Positions 31,792-36,801 of a DNA stretch of 36,801 nt are shown here, piece by piece; the stretch's first letter is position 1; each line of letters opens with the position of its first letter. The stretch comes from CAZCWX01 sp964502465. Lineage in GTDB: Bacteria > Desulfobacterota > Binatia > Bin18. The position numbers and the translations under genes were made by a program. The notes under the pieces are model-generated. The model was given only the letters and a program-made list of their open reading frames with translations, did no database searches and had not been told where the DNA came from. The DNA lies in NCBI GenBank assembly GCA_964502465.1, contig CAZCWX010000655.1, positions 1 to 36,801 of the forward strand, written 5' to 3'.

Positions 31792-32406
31792 ATGACACGC
31801 TGGACGACTCTTGCTGCTCTGCCGCTTTTCGTCTGCACTGGCTGTGACAGTCTCTCCCGAGCCGTTATGAACGTCAGTTGGCGGGATCGCTGGCAGAAAC
31901 CTGAAGCAGTGATTCAATCTCTCTCTCTCAAACCAGGCGACCACGTGGCCGATTTAGGTGCAGGCGGCGGGTATTTTACTTTTCGCCTAGCGGAGGCAGT
32001 TGGCCCTACCGGAAAAGTGTATGCCGTTGATGTGGATAAGGGGAATCTTGCGTACATTGCCCGCCATGCGAAGGAACAAGGGTACACGAATGTCGAAACT
32101 ATCCTGGCGAAGTACGACGATCCGCTGTTACCCGAAGGCGGAGTGGATCTGATCTTCACATGTAACACTTACCATCATCTTGAGAATCGTATCGCCTACT
32201 TCACGTCTGCAGCACGGTATCTCCGTCCCAATGGACATATCGCTGTTATTGATTTGAATGGAAGGAGTTGGTTTCATCGACTATTTGGGCATTGGACAGC
32301 GGAAGAAACCAGCCGCAGTGAGATGGAAGCTGCGGGATATTCGCTGATGAGCGAATTTGACTTTCTTACACGGCAAACCTTTCAGGTCTTCGCGAAAAGC
32401 TCATGA
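31792..32406 (+). CDS. Lipoprotein-type SAM methyltransferase
   Basis: A 204-residue class I methyltransferase. Motif I is HVADLGAGGGYFTF (51-64), then VYAVDVD with the acidic residue at 80; the rest, DLIFTCNTYHHLENR and GHIAVIDLNG, fits a Methyltransf_11/25-type fold. The N-terminus is MTRWTTLAALPLFVCTGC, which reads as a short signal with a lipobox and cysteine 18, so the enzyme may be exported and lipid-anchored, odd for a SAM enzyme. If the signal is real, the SAM source outside the cytoplasm is unknown. ATG at 31792 has GGGAGGTG before it. The longer frame upstream overlaps the small membrane gene and is rejected. Confidence 0.85.
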   Translation: MTRWTTLAALPLFVCTGCDSLSRAVMNVSWRDRWQKPEAVIQSLSLKPGDHVADLGAGGGYFTFRLAEAVGPTGKVYAVDVDKGNLAYIARHAKEQGYTNVETILAKYDDPLLPEGGVDLIFTCNTYHHLENRIAYFTSAARYLRPNGHIAVIDLNGRSWFHRLFGHWTAEETSRSEMEAAGYSLMSEFDFLTRQTFQVFAKSS

Positions 32407-32529
32407 GGCTGGAACTCTTGATTAAGCTACGGTAAAAGTCCTGGATAGAGAGGACAGAGAGAAATGGAGCATTCTCAAGCTTCACGTCAGGTTCCTGTGG
32501 TTCGGACGTTCTGAGGAATTGCGAAGAAG

Positions 32530-34584
32530 ATGGAAACCGCCTATCTCATTGCTGCCTTTGCCTTCTTTGTTACGGCCTTCATCTACGGGCTATTGGCAGT
32601 GTTAGTCTGGCAAAAAAGGATCAAAAGCGAGGGCGAATGGATCTTTCTCTTCACCATGACAGCCCTAGCGTTTTGGTGTCTCAGCAATGCGCTCGCGTCT
32701 TCTTTCGGGACGATTCTGGAAAAACCGCATAACGTGCTGGGACAGTGGCTGTTGCGCATCAGCTACCCTCTGCTCTACGCTGTACCTCCTGCGATCCGGC
32801 ATTGTATGGTGTTAAGCCAGCTTTCTACCCAAGGCTGGCGAAAATGGGCCAATGTCGCGCTCAATTACCTGGCGATGATCCCGGTGATCGTCCATTTGCA
32901 GACCTCTTCTCGGCCCTTGCTCGAGCATTACGGCCCAGCGTTCTCTGGCCCATTATTCTTCTATCTCCCTCTCACCATCATAGAGGTATGGAGGAGGAAA
33001 GAACTGCGGACCCGCTATGCCCAAAAACCCGGATTACGTCCGGTCATATGGGCAGGTCTGGGAGGATCTCTGGTGCTGGCCGAGGTGCCTCATCTGTTCT
33101 GTTATTTCTATCCGGAAAACACTGATTTGATTGCGCTCATTCCGAAATTTGCCGCTCTCCCGCCAGCCTTCGCGATTGCGTACGGCGTGTTTCGCTATCG
33201 TTTCATGGACATCGTGCTGACGCGAGGACTGCTTTACTCTTCGCTTGGAGGGCTACTGCTGGGGCTGTGTCTCCTGGCGGCACAGTATGGAGGACCATGG
33301 CTTTTTCCAACAGCAGGCTTGCATCCAGTCGCGTTCGCGGTCGGGATTCTGACCGTGCTCTTCGCCTTTCACCTCCTCTTTCACGCCTTGAGGGATGGGT
33401 TGCAGAAGGGGATCGATCGCTGTTTCTTCCGCCACCGTCAGAGAAGTGCGGAAGTGCTCAAAAGTTTTAGTCAGACCCTGACGGCCTGGTCAGACCTCAG
33501 TGGGCTGTGCCGCAGCTTTACGGATAAAGTCACAGAGAGTTTAGGACTCCCCTACGGTATTGTCCTGTTCGGCGATGGCACTGTGTACGGGAAGGGAGAA
33601 AAAGTGCTCCTGTCCTCCCTGGGTCCTCTTCTTGAACAGACCCGTTCTACCCTGATCCTCGTCGAGGAATTGGCCGAAGGGCCGCTGAAGTCGGCCTGCG
33701 GCGAGGCAGGGATTGAGATGGTGTTGACGCTCCCTTGCCGACAACAGCGCGCGTGGCTCCTGCTCGGAGAGAAGCGTTCCGGCAGACCGTTCCTGAGCCA
33801 GGAGATTGCGCTAATTGAGGCGGTGTGTGGACAGCTGGCAACGGCTATCGACAACCTCTCCTTGATGCAAACGAAGCTCGCCCTCGAGCGGGAGATGCAA
33901 CACCAGGAAAAGCTGGCTGCGATCGGTCAGCTTGCTGCCACAATGGCACACGAGATTCGCAACCCCATTACCGGCGCTAAGTGTCTCCTCCAACAAGTCG
34001 AGGAAGAGCTGAACAGCGCCCCTCAGGGCAAAGAGTACATCCACCTCGCTCTGGAAGACTTGGAGCGGGTTGAACAGAGCATCAGTCAGCTCCTCACCTT
34101 TGCTCGCAAAGAAGAGTTTCACTTCAACGATCATGACGTGACCGATGTGGTGCAGGCGACCGTACTACGTTTCGCCGCCCAAGGGCAAGAAAAAGGTATC
34201 ACTATTCAGTTCGAGGAGAGCGCGCCGATATGGGCGGCAGTCGATGAAGAGAAAATTCGCCGCACGCTGCTCAACTTGCTGACGAATGCACTCGATGCCG
34301 TGAACACCAATGGCGAGATTACGGTGCGTGTCGGCACTACTGGGCCGGAGGTCGAGATCCGCGTCAGTGATAACGGGTGCGGTCTGGTGGTGGAAGATCA
34401 GGAACAAATTTTTACTCCCTTTTTTACTCGCAAAGAGAAAGGGACGGGGTTGGGACTGGCCATCGCGAAGAAGATTGTGGAAGGCCATGGTGGCCATATC
34501 TCGGTAGTCAGCACGCTAGGCCAAGGGACAAGGTTCACGATTGTGCTCCCGCGCCAGCAATCGGGCGCAAAGGTGGCGGCATGA
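32530..34584 (+). CDS. Sensor histidine kinase with N-terminal membrane domain
   Basis: A 684-residue kinase. The first 300 residues have about seven or eight transmembrane spans, closing with AIAYGVFRYRFMDIVLTRGLLY, as in 7TM-HisK sensors. A GAF-like region follows (about 320-455, LCRSFTDKVTESLGLPYGIV and LIEAVCGQLATAIDN). The dimerisation domain has H474 in MAHEIRNP, then the N box LLNLLTNALDAV, the G1 box VSDNGCGL and the G2 box KGTGLGLAIAKKIVEGHGGH. It ends in LPRQQ. The downstream regulator overlaps by ATGA, so they form one two-component pair. The signal is unknown. Its start at 32530 follows GAAGAAG. Confidence 0.9.
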   Translation: METAYLIAAFAFFVTAFIYGLLAVLVWQKRIKSEGEWIFLFTMTALAFWCLSNALASSFGTILEKPHNVLGQWLLRISYPLLYAVPPAIRHCMVLSQLSTQGWRKWANVALNYLAMIPVIVHLQTSSRPLLEHYGPAFSGPLFFYLPLTIIEVWRRKELRTRYAQKPGLRPVIWAGLGGSLVLAEVPHLFCYFYPENTDLIALIPKFAALPPAFAIAYGVFRYRFMDIVLTRGLLYSSLGGLLLGLCLLAAQYGGPWLFPTAGLHPVAFAVGILTVLFAFHLLFHALRDGLQKGIDRCFFRHRQRSAEVLKSFSQTLTAWSDLSGLCRSFTDKVTESLGLPYGIVLFGDGTVYGKGEKVLLSSLGPLLEQTRSTLILVEELAEGPLKSACGEAGIEMVLTLPCRQQRAWLLLGEKRSGRPFLSQEIALIEAVCGQLATAIDNLSLMQTKLALEREMQHQEKLAAIGQLAATMAHEIRNPITGAKCLLQQVEEELNSAPQGKEYIHLALEDLERVEQSISQLLTFARKEEFHFNDHDVTDVVQATVLRFAAQGQEKGITIQFEESAPIWAAVDEEKIRRTLLNLLTNALDAVNTNGEITVRVGTTGPEVEIRVSDNGCGLVVEDQEQIFTPFFTRKEKGTGLGLAIAKKIVEGHGGHISVVSTLGQGTRFTIVLPRQQSGAKVAA

Positions 34585-35978
34585 AAGGGACGATCTTAAT
34601 CGTTGATGATGAACGCTCCATCCGGGTAGGACTCAAAGGGTTGCTCTCCAAGGAGGGGCTTGAGGTCTCGACGGCAGCAAATGGAGGGGAGGCGTTGCAG
34701 CTCCTCGACTCTCAACCATGTGACTTGGTACTAACCGATTTGCGTATGCCAGGACTCGACGGTGTCAGCCTCGTGAAAAAAATCAAGGAGAACTATCCTG
34801 GTACCTTGATGGTGATGATGACTGCCTATGGTTCGGAGAAAATCGCTGTAGACGCGATGAAGGCGGGAGCGCACGATTACATCGTCAAGCCGTTTGATAA
34901 CGATGAGGTCAAAATCCTTGTGCATCAGGCGCTGGAGCAAGTCGCTTTGCGGCGTGAGGTGCGACAACTCCACGAACGGCTTGATGCGGCTTTCCGTTTC
35001 GACAACATTTTGGGGACCAGCCCAGCCATGCAACGGGTCTTTGACATCGTCAAGAAAGTGGCACCGACCGATCTGACGGTCCTGATCACTGGTGAGAGTG
35101 GAACCGGCAAAGAGTTGATCGCCAATGCGCTGCACCAGAACAGTCCACGCAAGAGGGGGCCGTTGATCAAAGTAAACTGTGCGGCTATGGCACGGGAACT
35201 TGTCGAGTCTGAGCTATTCGGCCATGCAAAAGGGGCGTTCACTGGTGCGATCACTGCGCGTGAAGGAAAATTCGCGGCTGCCGATGGCGGCACGCTGTTT
35301 CTCGATGAAATTGGCGACATGAGCCTGGAGACGCAGGCGAAGGTACTGCGGGTTCTGCAAGAGCGGGAGTTTGAGCGGGTGGGAGGGAACTGCACGTTCA
35401 AGGTCAATGTCCGGGTGATTGCAGCGACCAATAAAAACCTGCAGCAGCTGGTTCAGGAAAACAAGTTTCGTGAGGATCTGTACTATCGTCTCAATGTTGT
35501 GCCCATTGTTCTGCCATCCTTACGTGAAAGGCGAGAGGATATTCTCCTGTTGGCCACATATTTTCTCAAAGAGGCAAGCTCTCGCTATGGGCAGGGGCCG
35601 ACAACGCTGTCACCAGATGCATACGCCTTGCTGGTGAGTTCCCCCTGGCCAGGCAATGTGCGGGAACTGAAGAATGTGATCGAAGCCGCCACCGTCCTCT
35701 CTCCAGGGCCAGCAATCCATGCAACTGATCTACGTCTGAGTCAGCAGACTCATGCCCCAGCGGCCTCCGGTACCTTCACTTTCAAAGAAGCGAAACAGCA
35801 AGTGATAGAGACCTTCGAGCGAGACTTCATCAGCCGCGCCTTACGTCGTCATCAGGGTAATATTACCAGAGCGGCCGAAGAGATAGGGATGCACCGTCAG
35901 CAACTCCAGCAGAAGATTCGTGAGTTGGGGATGAAAGGATGGGAGGAAGAGAAAGAACCCGCTCGAACGCCTTCCTAA
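34581..35978 (+). CDS. NtrC-family sigma54-dependent response regulator
   Basis: A 465-residue activator in three parts. Receiver: phosphorylation site D53 in LVLTDLRMPG, with lysine 103 in IVKPFD. AAA+ domain: Walker A GESGTGKE (171-178), the GAFTGA loop that contacts sigma54 (218-223), LFLDEIGDM as Walker B, and the RALREREF-type sensor region. C-terminal Fis-type helix-turn-helix with RHQGNITRAAEEIGMHRQQL. The start is ATG at 34581, overlapping the kinase stop; the frame reaching back to 34377 lies inside the kinase. Its natural target is the -24/-12 promoter at 31454. All expected residues are present, so it should be active. Confidence 0.93.
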   Translation: MKGTILIVDDERSIRVGLKGLLSKEGLEVSTAANGGEALQLLDSQPCDLVLTDLRMPGLDGVSLVKKIKENYPGTLMVMMTAYGSEKIAVDAMKAGAHDYIVKPFDNDEVKILVHQALEQVALRREVRQLHERLDAAFRFDNILGTSPAMQRVFDIVKKVAPTDLTVLITGESGTGKELIANALHQNSPRKRGPLIKVNCAAMARELVESELFGHAKGAFTGAITAREGKFAAADGGTLFLDEIGDMSLETQAKVLRVLQEREFERVGGNCTFKVNVRVIAATNKNLQQLVQENKFREDLYYRLNVVPIVLPSLRERREDILLLATYFLKEASSRYGQGPTTLSPDAYALLVSSPWPGNVRELKNVIEAATVLSPGPAIHATDLRLSQQTHAPAASGTFTFKEAKQQVIETFERDFISRALRRHQGNITRAAEEIGMHRQQLQQKIRELGMKGWEEEKEPARTPS

Positions 35979-36801
35979 TCTAAATCGGACCACACGACAG
36001 CGGAACAGAACGGAACACCAAAGGTTGACAATGGTGGCATACCCGGAGTACAGGGTGTAGGAAAAGGAGAAGAGAACGGATTCTCGCTACTACCAGACGG
36101 TCTGTGTGAGCAGCGTAAGACACCTGCGCACCAGCGTGTTTTGTGCTGCTGTAGGGTGCCCTTGTGCTGAGTGGGCTGCCTGCCCCTGGAGCCCTGGACC
36201 GGATCCCCTGTTGCGCTCCACGCCTAGAAACATCCTCACCGGTCAGTACTCCGCGCACCGTCTTCTGCAACCGTTTCTCGATGGCTGGTGAGTCCTGTTG
36301 GCAGTCGTGTCCCTCTCGCTCGCGTGTTCTCGATGGTGAGTAGCAAGCGGCTTCCGACCAGTACACTGTCCTCGACGTCCTGTGAGGCAAAGCGATTAGT
36401 AGGTCTTTCTTTGGAGAGGAAGAATTCGACAGCCCTTTTGCGCAGCGCGTGTCCACGCAGCCGAACCGAAACAGAAGGGAGGAGTATGGCTGCAGAGACC
36501 ACGGCCGTGTTCCAACGGTACGCAGCACAGCTCTGGCGACAGCTAAGAGCTGACTGCATCCGACATATCGGACAGATTACATGGAGAGTTTTACCCTTCA
36601 ACTTAAGGTCGGCTCTCCCGCTTTCTTGATGATGAGGAAAATATCATCGCATAGTTCTATCTCGAGTTTGACCAATTCAAGCAGCAAGAGGCAGCTGTAA
36701 GTGATTGGTATGATTAGCCTTTGGCATTTTGCGATACTTTCTCGGGGCCACCCCGTGCAGAGCAAGTGCAGCAAAATGCCGGGCATGGAGGTCCAGAGGA
36801 T
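35979..36801. other. 823 bases with no convincing gene
   Basis: Several frames of 60-180 codons exist on both strands but none has protein-like composition, homologue-like motifs or a consistent start. A 47-codon plus-strand frame at 36486 with GGGAGGAGT before its ATG and a 62-codon minus-strand frame at 36786 are the best of them and are not accepted. The segment may be decayed sequence or long untranslated DNA. The last 100 bases contain an inverted repeat (36723-36780). Confidence 0.5.
36723..36780. repeat. 10-bp perfect inverted repeat with inner hairpin
   Basis: GGCATTTTGC (36723-36732) and GCAAAATGCC (36771-36780) are exact inverted arms 38 bases apart. Between them lies GGGG-CCA-CCCC, a second small hairpin. 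This may be the end of a mobile element or a structured RNA; no transposase is in view. Confidence 0.45.

Noticed and set aside
35980..36528. 182-codon minus-strand frame
   Set aside because: Composition and start are not protein-like; it overlaps other equal-length frames on both strands.
36486..36629. 47-codon plus-strand frame with a good ribosome binding site
   Set aside because: No conserved pattern, and several overlapping frames compete; it could be a real small gene but cannot be supported here.
36598..36786. 62-codon minus-strand frame ending IIKKAGEPTLS
   Set aside because: The last 30 residues look plausible, the first 30 do not, and no ribosome binding site or family supports it.

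Overview
The window looks like a piece of chromosome from a Gram-negative bacterium with a deltaproteobacteria-like gene order, perhaps an uncultured lineage such as Binatota or Tectomicrobia; that placement is inference. The supporting evidence is the block thrS-infC-rpmI-rplT-pheS-pheT-ihfA-merR, the block ispE-tRNA-Gln-prs-rplY-pth-rpsF-rpsR-rplI, type II secretion/type IV pilus genes at the left edge, and a lipobox protein of the Lpp/OprI kind. Almost everything before 28.3 kb is housekeeping; the accessory material is at 7.2-11.7 kb and 28.3-36.8 kb.

Layout. 1-5.4 kb (+): a pseudopilin cut by the window edge, prepilin peptidase, tmk, holB, metG, tatD. 5.5-6.2 kb (-): a Fur regulator coupled to a small conserved protein, divergent from a tandem universal stress protein. 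7.4-8.5 kb (-): a small conserved protein and a two-RRM RNA-binding protein. 8.9-11.4 kb (+): a compact three-gene operon of an HpnH-like radical SAM protein, a zinc-dependent MDR dehydrogenase and a cupin, pathway unknown. 11.4-14.7 kb (-): an alanine-zipper lipoprotein, an orphan GroEL with a His/Asp tail, and a PBP5-type D,D-carboxypeptidase. 14.9-27.4 kb (-): the translation block, with tRNA-Val(GAC) and tRNA-Gln(UUG). 27.4-28.2 kb (+): inositol monophosphatase. 28.3-31.1 kb (-): SnoaL-like protein, formamidase/acetamidase-like protein, and a tightly coupled four-gene cluster whose first two genes resemble a DUF433/DUF5615 toxin-antitoxin pair, the toxin apparently damaged. 31.3-36.0 kb (+): a probable self-contained sigma54 circuit. 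36.0-36.8 kb: no convincing gene.

The strongest candidate for an undescribed system is 31.35-35.98 kb. A textbook -24/-12 element (TGGCAC-N5-TTGCT) with an upstream palindrome TGCAAC-N6-GTTGCA drives a 79-residue single-span membrane protein and a lipoprotein that is also a SAM methyltransferase; next comes a 7TM-type histidine kinase and an NtrC-type sigma54 activator overlapping by ATGA. Other points are a hairpin that buries the groEL ribosome binding site and has an alternative fold that exposes it, an AUA start for infC inside an ATAG overlap with thrS, a terminator-like hairpin just before thrS, and a class of 7- or 8-base periodic repeats, each with different sequence, that lie at the 3' ends of genes.
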